This document shows, one piece after another, positions 5,654 through 12,194 of a stretch of 14,670 bases of DNA. The notes beneath the pieces were generated by a model. That model searched no databases and was not told the origin of the DNA. It worked only from the letters and a program-made list of their open reading frames with translations. The position numbers were made by a program, and so were the translations under genes. Every line of letters starts with the position of its first letter. Position 1 is the first letter of the stretch. Source of the stretch: Caulobacteraceae bacterium (lineage in GTDB: Bacteria; Pseudomonadota; Alphaproteobacteria; Caulobacterales; Caulobacteraceae); NCBI GenBank assembly GCA_947456005.1, contig CANGRP010000030.1, forward strand, positions 1-14,670, given 5' to 3'.

Positions 5654-7768
5654 TCAGCCCACAGAGTGCAGGATCGCCAGCAGCAGCAGGGCCACGATGT
5701 TGGTGATCTTGATCATCGGGTTCACGGCGGGACCCGCCGTGTCCTTGTAGGGGTCGCCGACGGTGTCGCCGGTCACGGCGGCCTTGTGAGCCTCCGAACC
5801 CTTCCCGCCGTAATGGCCCTCCTCGATCAGCTTCTTGGCGTTGTCCCAGGCGCCGCCGCCAGAGGTCATCGAGATGGCCACGAAGAGGCCGGTCACGATC
5901 ACACCCATCAGCATGGCGCCCAGGGAGGCGAAGCCATTGGCCTTGCCCGCCACGGCGGTGATGATGAAGAACAGGGCGACCGGGGACACCACCGGCAGGA
6001 GCGAGGGAACGATCATCTCGCGGATGGCGGCGTTGGTCAGGATGCTGACCGCACGACCGTACTCCGGCTTGACCTCTCCGGTCATGATGCCCGGGTTCTC
6101 ACGGAACTGCCGGCGGACTTCCTCCACCACCGATTCCGCCGCTCGACCCACGGCGGTCATGGACATGCCGCCGAACAGGAAGGGCAGCAGGCCGCCGAAC
6201 AGCAGGCCGACCACCACGTAGGGGTTGGTGAGGTCAAAGGCGACGACGCCCAGGCCCTCGAAGAACGAGCCCGGCTTGGCCTCCGCCGAGAAGAACTTGA
6301 GGTCCTCGGTGTAGGCCGCAAAGAGCACCAGGGCGCCCAGGCCGGCGGAACCGATGGCGTAGCCCTTGGTGACCGCCTTGGTGGTGTTGCCGACCGCGTC
6401 GAGGGCGTCGGTGGTCACGCGCACTTCCGGGGGCAGGCCCGCCATCTCGGCGATGCCGCCGGCGTTGTCCGTGACCGGGCCGAAGGCGTCGAGGGCGACG
6501 ATGAAGCCGGCAACGCCGAGCATGGCGGTGGTGGCGATGGCGATACCGTAAAGGCCCGCCAGGCCGAAGGTGATCATGATGCCGCCGATGATGACGATGG
6601 CCGGAGCTGCAGTGGACTCCAGGCTCATGGCGAGGCCCTGGATCACATTGGTGCCATGACCGGAGACCGAGGCCTTGGCCACGGACTTCACAGGCCGGAA
6701 GCCCGTCCCCGTGTAGTACTCGGTGATCACCACGATGAGGGCGGTCACCGCGAGGCCGACGAGGCCGCACAGGAACAGGGACTGGGCGTCGATGATCAGG
6801 CCGCTGTTGGTGGTGACCGGCGCCGGGACAAGGGCGTGAACCGCCCACCAGATCGCGCCGATCGACAGGATGCCGGTGACGATGAGGCCCTGGTAGAGGG
6901 CGCCCATGATGTTCTGCGACCGACCCAGACGGACCGCGAAGGTGCCGAGGATGGAGGTCACGATGCAGACCGCGCAGATGACCAGCGGCAGGAGCATCAG
7001 GTTCAGGGCGCCAGCCCCGAAGAAGATGGCGGCCAGGACCATGGTCGCCACGGTGGTGACGGCGTAGGTCTCGAACAGGTCCGCGGCCATGCCGGCGCAG
7101 TCACCGACATTGTCGCCCACATTGTCCGCGATGGTGGCGGCGTTGCGCGGGTCATCCTCTGGGATGCCGGCCTCGACCTTGCCCACCATGTCGCCGCCGA
7201 CGTCGGCGCCCTTGGTGAAGATGCCGCCCCCAAGACGCGCGAAGATCGAGATCAGCGAGGCGCCGAAACCCAGGGCCACCAGGGCGTCGATGACGTGACG
7301 GTCATCGTGCGCCAGACCCATCGGCCCGGTCAGGACGTAGAAGTAGCCCGCCACGCCCAGGAGGGCGAAGCCCGCCACCAGCATGCCGGTGATTGCGCCT
7401 GCACGGAAAGCCATCGACAGGCCCTGCGCCAGCCCCTCGGAAGCCGCCTGGGCGGTCCGCACATTGGCGCGGACAGAGATCAGCATGCCCACGAAGCCGG
7501 CGACGCCGGAGAGGACTGCGCCAATCAGGAAGCCAAAGGCCGCCAGGCTGCCGAGCAGCGGAAAGAGCGCCAGGAAGATCACGGCGCCGACGATGGCGAT
7601 CGCGGTGTACTGACGGTTCAGGTAGGCTTGGGCGCCTTCCTGGATCGCTGCGGCGATCTCCTGCATTCGTGCATTCCCAGGCGAGGCCCGCATGAGCGAA
7701 GCCGTCTGGACGGCGCCGTAAAGCACCGCAAGGAGGCCGGCCAAGATCGCCAGCATGATGTAGTTCAT
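5654..7768 (-). CDS. hppA: K+-insensitive pyrophosphate-energized proton pump (membrane H+-PPase)
   Basis: This 704-residue integral membrane enzyme hydrolyses pyrophosphate and moves protons across the inner membrane. About 15-16 hydrophobic segments are visible. The catalytic loops carry the family motifs: GGIFTKGADVGGD (181-193), DDPRNAATIADNVGDNVGD (205-223), DNAGGIAEMA (434-443) and GDTVGDPYKDTAGPAVNP (667-684), which coordinate Mg-pyrophosphate. The segment GNTTKAVTKGYA (460-471) has Lys464 and Thr467 at the two positions that distinguish potassium-independent from potassium-dependent pumps (Ala and Gly/Ala in the latter). This points to a K+-independent H+ pump, not a Na+ pump. The ATG at 7768 has AAGGGG ten bases upstream, inside a small hairpin. 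It follows an unknown exported protein gene after 227 bases, so it probably has its own promoter. Confidence 0.98.
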   Translation of the reverse strand: MNYIMLAILAGLLAVLYGAVQTASLMRASPGNARMQEIAAAIQEGAQAYLNRQYTAIAIVGAVIFLALFPLLGSLAAFGFLIGAVLSGVAGFVGMLISVRANVRTAQAASEGLAQGLSMAFRAGAITGMLVAGFALLGVAGYFYVLTGPMGLAHDDRHVIDALVALGFGASLISIFARLGGGIFTKGADVGGDMVGKVEAGIPEDDPRNAATIADNVGDNVGDCAGMAADLFETYAVTTVATMVLAAIFFGAGALNLMLLPLVICAVCIVTSILGTFAVRLGRSQNIMGALYQGLIVTGILSIGAIWWAVHALVPAPVTTNSGLIIDAQSLFLCGLVGLAVTALIVVITEYYTGTGFRPVKSVAKASVSGHGTNVIQGLAMSLESTAAPAIVIIGGIMITFGLAGLYGIAIATTAMLGVAGFIVALDAFGPVTDNAGGIAEMAGLPPEVRVTTDALDAVGNTTKAVTKGYAIGSAGLGALVLFAAYTEDLKFFSAEAKPGSFFEGLGVVAFDLTNPYVVVGLLFGGLLPFLFGGMSMTAVGRAAESVVEEVRRQFRENPGIMTGEVKPEYGRAVSILTNAAIREMIVPSLLPVVSPVALFFIITAVAGKANGFASLGAMLMGVIVTGLFVAISMTSGGGAWDNAKKLIEEGHYGGKGSEAHKAAVTGDTVGDPYKDTAGPAVNPMIKITNIVALLLLAILHSVG

Positions 7769-7770
7769 GG

Positions 7771-7787
7771 TTGAAGCGCCCCTTCAA
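7771..7787 (-). promoter_or_regulatory. small hairpin containing the hppA ribosome binding site
   Basis: On the hppA transcript the 17 bases read UUGAAG-GGGCG-CUUCAA, a perfect six-pair stem with a five-base loop two bases before the start codon. The Shine-Dalgarno bases AAGGGG straddle the 5' arm and the loop. The structure could tune translation initiation. Six mostly weak pairs mean it may be only marginally stable. Confidence 0.3.
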
Positions 7788-7880
7788 AGACTGCGCGGAG
7801 ACCGACGGAGGTGAAACAGCTCCACACCCCCGGCGTTCGTCTCCCTTTGTTTTCCCGACACGACGGCGCAATCGAGTCTG

Positions 7881-7900
7881 CGCCCGCCGAAAGACGGGCG
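7881..7900 (-). terminator. hairpin in the hppA leader / after the exported protein gene
   Basis: The inverted repeat CGCCCG...CGGGCG can extend on the minus strand to eight pairs (one G-U) around the loop UUUC. It lies about 95 bases past the stop of the upstream exported-protein gene and about 110 bases before the hppA ATG. No T-run follows, so it could be a Rho-assisted end of the rib/nus operon, a leader structure of hppA, or chance. The rest of the 7769-7995 gap shows no gene and no convincing promoter hexamers. Confidence 0.35.
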
Positions 7901-7995
7901 AAACTGCCAAACCTCGGCCCGGCATGCAACGACTGTTCGAGTCCGGTCGTACGGAGCCTCTTTCGCAACTAGGGGCAAAAGGTCCCGGATTGATC

Positions 7996-8502
7996 TCAGG
8001 GCCGGATCGGCGGCGTGGATTTCACCGTTCCCGCAGGCGGCGAATAGACCAGCTTCTGGGCCTTCTGGTCCCTCAGGGTGGCGGAGCTGACATTCTTGGC
8101 GCCGAAGACCGCCCTGGCCTCCCGCAGGAGCGTGGCGTCGAAGACCTTGGGATCCACGGACATGAAGTCGTTGGGGGCGTTGAGCGGCGACCGGTAGGCG
8201 GAGCGGACGAGGGCTTCGCGGATAAAGGGCTCCCGGGCCTCGATGTCTGGTCGGGTCATTCCGGGCTTCAGGACGATCCGCGCGCGGATGAAGACAAAGT
8301 TCACGACCCGCCCGTTCTGGAGGATCGGGAGACCAATTCCGGAAAGGTCGAGCCTGAGGTTGACGTCCGACTCGCCGCTGGCGGCAGGCTTCTTTTCCTC
8401 CGCTGCAAGGGCGGGCGTCCCGGTCGGGACCAGGAGGATCAGGAGCAGGAAGAGAAGACCTCTGGGCATGTTCACTCTCATCGGGGCGATGAACCCGCCC
8501 AT
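7996..8502 (-). CDS. exported protein of unknown function, weakly FliL-like
   Basis: This 168-residue protein has a clear N-terminal signal: a basic region (MRVNMPR) and the hydrophobic run GLLFLLLILLV (about 15-25). A likely cleavage site follows near ALAA-EE (34/35), so it should be periplasmic or membrane-anchored. The mature part has a strand-like segment VNLRLDLSGIGLPILQNGRV, then NFVFIRARIVLKPG. A helical region PDIEAREPFIREALVRSAYR precedes a final alpha/beta part ending in KLVYSPPAGTVK. This layout recalls the FliL-type periplasmic domain (strand, then helix with IR-ALV), but the match is only by eye. The ATG at 8502 has AAGGGA six bases upstream. It lies 45 bases after thiL in the same direction and is probably the last gene of that operon. 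I do not assign a function. Confidence 0.75.
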   Translation of the reverse strand: MGGFIAPMRVNMPRGLLFLLLILLVPTGTPALAAEEKKPAASGESDVNLRLDLSGIGLPILQNGRVVNFVFIRARIVLKPGMTRPDIEAREPFIREALVRSAYRSPLNAPNDFMSVDPKVFDATLLREARAVFGAKNVSSATLRDQKAQKLVYSPPAGTVKSTPPIRP

Positions 8503-8547
8503 CCATGATCCCTTGGATCAGGTCCGCGCGCGTCGGCCCCGGGGGTC

Positions 8548-9519
8548 TCAGCCATGACGCCAGCCGCCCGGGCCCGCCTCCAAGGCTCGGCCATTCAGCA
8601 ACACCTCCGAGGGAGCGTCAACAAAGGCCCCAACGACCCTACACCCCGCCGCCTCCAGGACCGAGCGATGCACCGGAGGCGCCGCCAGCACGATCTCGTA
8701 GTCGTCGCCGCCTGAAGCCAGCGCAACCCTCGCAGCCGCCTCGTCGGGAGCCTGGGCGAGCCAAGCCGAGCCCGACGCCGAAAGCGGAACCTGCTCAAGC
8801 GCCAGGCGGACCCCGCAGCCTGACGCGGCGGCCAGGTGGCGCGCGTCGGCGATCAGCCCGTCTGAGATGTCCGCCGCTGCACGGGCACAGGACCGCAGGA
8901 GGTCCCGGAGATCCAGCCGGGGTTCAGGCCGGCGGAATTTCCGCGCCAGGGCCCCGGTCGGGTCCTGAAGGGCTCCGGTCACCGCCTGCAGACCCAGCCA
9001 CCCGTCGCCGATCGGGCCGGACGCCAAAAGGAGGTCGCCGGGCCGGGCCCCTGCACGGCGAACAACGCCGCCCGGCGGGCACCGGCCCAGGAAGGTTCCC
9101 GACGCCATGAAGGGGCCGGGGGTCGAGACGGTGTCCCCGCCCAGCAGTGTCAGGCCAAAGGTGGCGGCCTCCTGCGCCAGACCCCTGGCGAAACCGCGCC
9201 GACGCTCAAGCGGCCATTCCGGAGACCAGGCGAGGGTCTGCAGCCAGGCGAAGGGCTCGGCGCCCTTGGCTGCAAGGTCAGACAGGTTGACCCGGACGAA
9301 GCGGGCGGCCACGTCCTCTGGCCGCTCACCTGCGGGAAAGTGCACGCCCTCGACAATGGCGTCCTGGGTCACCACCAGGTCGCTCCCGGCCTGCGAGGTC
9401 ACGACTGCGGCGTCATCCATGAGGTCAAAGGCCCCGGGCTCCCCCAGGGTCAGGGGCCGGAAGAGCTCGGCGATCTGGCCGAACTCGTCCGGCGCGCCAA
9501 GGGGATCAGGCTCGGACAT
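8548..9519 (-). CDS. thiL: thiamine-monophosphate kinase ThiL
   Basis: ThiL phosphorylates thiamine monophosphate to the active cofactor thiamine pyrophosphate. The 323 residues fit the PurM/AIR-synthase-like fold. The start has DEFGQIAELFRPL, followed by the metal-binding DLMDDAAVV. Next come VRVNLSDLAAKGAEP, LLGGDTVSTPG, the glycine-rich LASGPIGDGWLG, AADISDGLIADARHLA and ASGGDDYEIV. All acidic clusters that bind Mg-ATP are present. The ATG at 9519 is preferred because the protein then begins with a typical short leader; an in-frame ATG at 9534 adds five residues. Either start lies inside the end of nusB (overlap 14 or 29 bases), implying translational coupling. The nusB-thiL pairing is common in proteobacteria. 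Confidence 0.96.
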   Translation of the reverse strand: MSEPDPLGAPDEFGQIAELFRPLTLGEPGAFDLMDDAAVVTSQAGSDLVVTQDAIVEGVHFPAGERPEDVAARFVRVNLSDLAAKGAEPFAWLQTLAWSPEWPLERRRGFARGLAQEAATFGLTLLGGDTVSTPGPFMASGTFLGRCPPGGVVRRAGARPGDLLLASGPIGDGWLGLQAVTGALQDPTGALARKFRRPEPRLDLRDLLRSCARAAADISDGLIADARHLAAASGCGVRLALEQVPLSASGSAWLAQAPDEAAARVALASGGDDYEIVLAAPPVHRSVLEAAGCRVVGAFVDAPSEVLLNGRALEAGPGGWRHG

Positions 9520-9961
9520 CCCTGGCCAGTCCATCGAGGGCGGCGTTCACAAACCCGGGTTCAGGCCCCTCGAAGAAGGATCGGGCCAGGTCGACGTACT
9601 CGTTGATCACCACTTCCACGGGCACGTCCGGGCGATGGGCAAGCTCAAACGCGCCGGCCCGCAGGATGGCCCGCACCGTGGCGTCAAGCCGCTCCAGGCG
9701 CCAGCCCTGGGCCAGCCTCTGGGCGATCGACGGATCAATGCGCCGCTGCTCTGCAACAACCCCCCGAACCAGCTCGGCGAAGAAGGCTTCGTCCGCCGCC
9801 GCGAGAGCTTCCCCGTCCTCGCCCCCGATCGCGCGGTCGAACCGGTGATCAGAGAACTCGCGGACGACCGCCTCCACGCCCGTTCCGGACACCTCCATCT
9901 GGTAGAGGGCCTGAACCGCTGCGAGACGCGCGACGGAGCGGGCCTGGTGGGACGCGGGCAT
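9506..9961 (-). CDS. nusB: transcription antitermination factor NusB
   Basis: NusB binds boxA RNA with ribosomal protein S10 and takes part in antitermination of rRNA operons. The 151-residue all-helical product begins ASHQARSVARLAAVQALYQM, a strong family signature with the RNA-binding arginine-rich helix. It ends with the conserved LRAGAFELAHRPDVPVEVVI and NEYVDLARSFFEGPEPGFVN, then a final helix ALDGLARDV. Its ATG shares one base with the ribH stop (TAATG). Position after ribH and before thiL is a widespread arrangement. No anomalies were seen. Confidence 0.97.
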   Translation of the reverse strand: MPASHQARSVARLAAVQALYQMEVSGTGVEAVVREFSDHRFDRAIGGEDGEALAAADEAFFAELVRGVVAEQRRIDPSIAQRLAQGWRLERLDATVRAILRAGAFELAHRPDVPVEVVINEYVDLARSFFEGPEPGFVNAALDGLARDVRA

Positions 9962-10425
9962 TACCGGTCCTGACCCAGGAACCGTCGACGCAGGGCGATC
10001 ATGTCCAGGGCGGCCCTGGCGGCGCCGCCGCCCTTGTCGCCCTCCCTGACCCGGGCTCGCTCCCAGGCCTGGTCCTCGTCCTCGACGGTGAGAATGCCGT
10101 TGCCCAGGCAGACACCCTGCCGGACGGTCAGGTCCATCAGGCCGCGTGCGCTTTCATTCGAGACGATCTCGAAGTGATAGGTTTCGCCCCGGATCACAGT
10201 TCCGAGGGCGACATAGCCATCGTAGCTGACGCCCGCTGGGGAAAGGCGCGCCTCGTTCGCGAGGGCGATTGCGCCGGGAATCTCGAGGGCTCCGGGAACG
10301 CTCACCACATCGAACTCGGCGCCATGGGCGGACAGGACGTCCGAGGCGCCCCTCAGGAGCTCGTCGGCGAGATCGTCATAGAATCGAGCCTCAACAATGA
10401 GGAGGCGCAGCTTTTGCGGGGTCAT
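9961..10425 (-). CDS. ribH: 6,7-dimethyl-8-ribityllumazine synthase
   Basis: RibH condenses the ribityl-aminouracil product of the RibD steps with dihydroxybutanone phosphate to form lumazine, the penultimate step of riboflavin synthesis. The 154 residues show the family motifs: EARFYDDLADELLRGA near the N-terminus and VPGALEIPGAIALA (43-56). The signature GTVIRGETYHFEIVSNESAR (75-94) includes catalytic His84, and GNGILTVEDEDQA (108-120) follows. The ATG at 10425 has a strong AAGGAG (10432-10437) six bases upstream. The stop overlaps the nusB start. ribE ends only 24 bases upstream; in many relatives ribBA sits in that gap but it is absent here. Confidence 0.97.
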   Translation of the reverse strand: MTPQKLRLLIVEARFYDDLADELLRGASDVLSAHGAEFDVVSVPGALEIPGAIALANEARLSPAGVSYDGYVALGTVIRGETYHFEIVSNESARGLMDLTVRQGVCLGNGILTVEDEDQAWERARVREGDKGGGAARAALDMIALRRRFLGQDR

Positions 10426-10431
10426 TCTGGG

Positions 10432-10437
10432 CTCCTT
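10432..10437 (-). promoter_or_regulatory. strong Shine-Dalgarno of ribH
   Basis: AAGGAG, six bases before the ribH ATG, is the best match to the anti-Shine-Dalgarno consensus noticed in the window. It suggests efficient independent initiation of ribH instead of reliance on ribE coupling. Confidence 0.8.
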
Positions 10438-10449
10438 GGAGGCTTCAGC

Positions 10450-11040
10450 TTAGGCCGTTTCCCGCCAGCGTGCGAGATAGCGGGCCAGCATGTCGATCTC
10501 GAGATTGACCCGTGTGCCGGCGGCGAGGTCGCCGAGGGTCGTGACCTCCCAGGTATGGGGGATCAGGTTGACGCCAAAGACATCGTCCTCGACCTCGTTG
10601 ACCGTCAGGGAGACGCCATCGACCGTGATGGAGCCCTTGGGCGCGATGAACCTGTGCAGGGGTCGCGGGGCGCGGAACCGGACCCGGCTCGAGCCGCCCT
10701 CCGGGGTGATTGAAAGCACCTCGCCGATCCCGTCCACATGCCCGGAGACGATGTGCCCGCCCAGTTCGTCGCCCACTTTCGCGGCCCGCTCGAGATTGAT
10801 GCGCCGGCCAAGGCCCCAGTCGCCCAGGTGGGTCAGGGCCAGTGTCTCGCCCGAAACCTCCACCGCAAACCAGTCCGGGCCCTTCTCGACCACGGTGAGG
10901 CAGCAGCCCGAGTGGCTGATCGAGGCGCCGATGTCGACGGTGGAAAGGTCGTAGGCGGTCGTGATCTCGAACCGGCGATCCCGGTTCGTGTCGCGGACCG
11001 CCCGCACGGTTCCGATGTCAGTGACGATCCCGGTGAACAT
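10450..11040 (-). CDS. ribE: riboflavin synthase (alpha chain type)
   Basis: This enzyme dismutates two lumazine molecules into riboflavin and the pyrimidine precursor. The 196 residues contain the two tandem lumazine-binding barrels. The first begins MFTGIVTDIGTV and contains ISHSGCCLTVVE (Cys47/48). The second has GGHIVSGHVDGIGEV (94-108) and ITVDGVSLTVNEVEDDVFGV (138-157), with LIPHTWEVTTLGDL following. The start ATG at 11040 begins the universal MFTGIV motif and shares a base with the ribD stop (TGATG). A longer open frame upstream (to 11334) is antisense-like low-complexity sequence inside ribD and is not part of the protein. The C-terminal amphipathic helix MLARYLARW, which supports trimer formation, is present. 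Confidence 0.97.
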   Translation of the reverse strand: MFTGIVTDIGTVRAVRDTNRDRRFEITTAYDLSTVDIGASISHSGCCLTVVEKGPDWFAVEVSGETLALTHLGDWGLGRRINLERAAKVGDELGGHIVSGHVDGIGEVLSITPEGGSSRVRFRAPRPLHRFIAPKGSITVDGVSLTVNEVEDDVFGVNLIPHTWEVTTLGDLAAGTRVNLEIDMLARYLARWRETA

Positions 11041-11690
11041 CAGGTCCTCTCGAAGGTCTCGCAAAGGTCGGGGCCGAACTCGGTGACGCCCGTCCGGCGG
11101 AAGCGGGGCGCCTCCGACAGGCCCTCCATTGGCAGATCGCCGACAGCCGGTCGACCCCGGGCGCCCAGAACAAGGGGCGCGCGAAACCAGACCAGGCGGT
11201 CCACGAGGCCTGCAGACAGGAAGGCTGCGGCCACCTGCCCGCCGCCCTCGATGAAGAGCTGCTCCAGTCCCTCGGCGCGCAGGGCGGCGATGACGCCTGC
11301 CGGCGATGGCCGCCCGCCGTCCGTTCTCGGGCAAAGAACCCCCACCCCAAGGCCCGACAGGGTCGGGTCCGGAGGGCCCCCAGCGACCAGGTAGGTGGGA
11401 ACCTCCCCCGCCGTCCGGACCAGGCGCGAACCCGGCGGGAGCCTCTGGCGGGTGTCCAGAACCACCCGGGCCGGCTGAGGTCCAGAGTAGCCCTCCAGCC
11501 GGACTGTGAGCTCCGGATCATCCGCAAGCGCGGTCTCGATCCCCACGATCACGGCCTGGTGGCCGGCCCTCAGCCGATGCACCTCGGCGCGCGCCGACTC
11601 GCCGGTGATCCAACGGCTCTCGCCGGACGCCGTGGCGATCCGGCCGTCCAGGCTGGTCGCAAGCTTCAGGGTGACCCGGCTAGCGGTCAT
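11040..11690 (-). CDS. ribD: RibD-type reductase domain protein, no deaminase domain
   Basis: This is a 216-residue protein matching only the C-terminal half of bifunctional RibD: the NADPH-dependent 5-amino-6-(5-phosphoribosylamino)uracil reductase with a dihydrofolate-reductase-like fold. Clear motifs are LKLATSLDGRIATASGESRW (8-27) with WITG, AVIVGIETALADDPELTVR (46-64), RVVLDTRQRLPPGSRL (75-90), FIEGGGQVAAAFLSAGLVDRL (146-166) and the closing EFGPDLCETF. The usual N-terminal zinc deaminase domain (about 145 residues with H-A-E and PCxxxGRTPPC motifs) is absent. The ATG at 11690 has GGAGAGG just upstream and lies 11 bases inside nrdR, so no deaminase sequence can precede it. The deaminase must be encoded elsewhere or the step is missing. 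A dedicated reductase or a changed role are alternatives. The reductase fold itself is certain. Confidence 0.9.
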   Translation of the reverse strand: MTASRVTLKLATSLDGRIATASGESRWITGESARAEVHRLRAGHQAVIVGIETALADDPELTVRLEGYSGPQPARVVLDTRQRLPPGSRLVRTAGEVPTYLVAGGPPDPTLSGLGVGVLCPRTDGGRPSPAGVIAALRAEGLEQLFIEGGGQVAAAFLSAGLVDRLVWFRAPLVLGARGRPAVGDLPMEGLSEAPRFRRTGVTEFGPDLCETFERT

Positions 11691-12153
11691 CCTCTCCGCT
11701 CTCGCTCAGGCCTTCACGACCCAGGAAGGTTGCGAACTCGGCCGCCTCCCGGAAGTCGCGATAGACCGAGGCGTAGCGGACATAGGCCACGTCATCGAGC
11801 GCCTTGAGCTGCTTCATGACCATCTCGCCGACAACGGAGGATGGCAGCTCGGTCTCGCCCAGGCTCTCAAGCTGCCGGACGATCTGGGAGATCATGCGCT
11901 CGATCCGTTCAGGCTCGATGGGGCGCTTTCGTGTGGCGATGGCGATGGAACGCGCCAGCTTGTCGCGGTCGAAAGGCGTGCGCCGCCCCGATCGCTTGAG
12001 GATGGTGATCTCGCGAAGCTGGACCCGCTCAAAGGTCGTGAACCGGCCCCCGCACTCGGGACAGGACCGGCGACGACGGATGGCCGCACCGTCATCCGAC
12101 GGGCGGCTGTCTTTCACCTGGCTCTCGGGGTGTCCGCAGAACGGGCAACGCAT
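11680..12153 (-). CDS. nrdR: transcriptional repressor NrdR
   Basis: NrdR is the nucleotide-sensing repressor of ribonucleotide reductase genes. The 157-residue product has the N-terminal zinc ribbon, MRCPFCGHPESQVKDSRPSD, with Cys3/Cys6 paired to Cys31/Cys34 in RRRRSCPECGGRFTTFER. The ATP-cone domain follows, with VQLREITILKRSGRRTPFDR and KLARSIAIATRKRPIEPERI, then LKALDDVAYVRYASVYRDF. All signature residues are present. The ATG at 12153 has a strong GGGAGGGG (12161-12168) seven bases upstream. It follows glyA by 41 bases and overlaps ribD by 11 bases. The short C-terminal acidic tail is typical. I saw no NrdR box in the window, so its targets are elsewhere. Confidence 0.98.
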   Translation of the reverse strand: MRCPFCGHPESQVKDSRPSDDGAAIRRRRSCPECGGRFTTFERVQLREITILKRSGRRTPFDRDKLARSIAIATRKRPIEPERIERMISQIVRQLESLGETELPSSVVGEMVMKQLKALDDVAYVRYASVYRDFREAAEFATFLGREGLSESGEDDR

Positions 12154-12194
12154 GATCTGGCCCCTCCCGGCCGGGCCGACCCCTATTAGAGGCC

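Noticed and set aside
5594..7774. 726-residue open frame on the plus strand opposite hppA
   Set aside because: It is an antisense shadow of a high-GC gene: composition is dominated by histidine, glycine, arginine and aspartate repeats, there is no recognisable domain, and hppA on the other strand has every catalytic motif.
7935..7944. GTTCGAGTCC, resembling a tRNA T-loop, in the hppA leader
   Set aside because: The flanking bases do not pair as a T stem, and no acceptor, D or anticodon arms can be built around it. It does not match the tRNA-Pro 3' end, so there is no support for a tRNA remnant or attachment site.
7784..8506. 240-residue minus-strand frame overlapping the exported protein gene
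   Set aside because: It is a shifted frame of the real gene, arginine/proline rich, with no signal peptide or domain. The 7996-8502 frame has a signal peptide and a better placed ribosome binding site.
11041..11334. N-terminal extension of ribE up to 11334
   Set aside because: The extra residues are proline/arginine/glycine rich, overlap ribD in another frame, and precede the universal MFTGIV start of riboflavin synthase.
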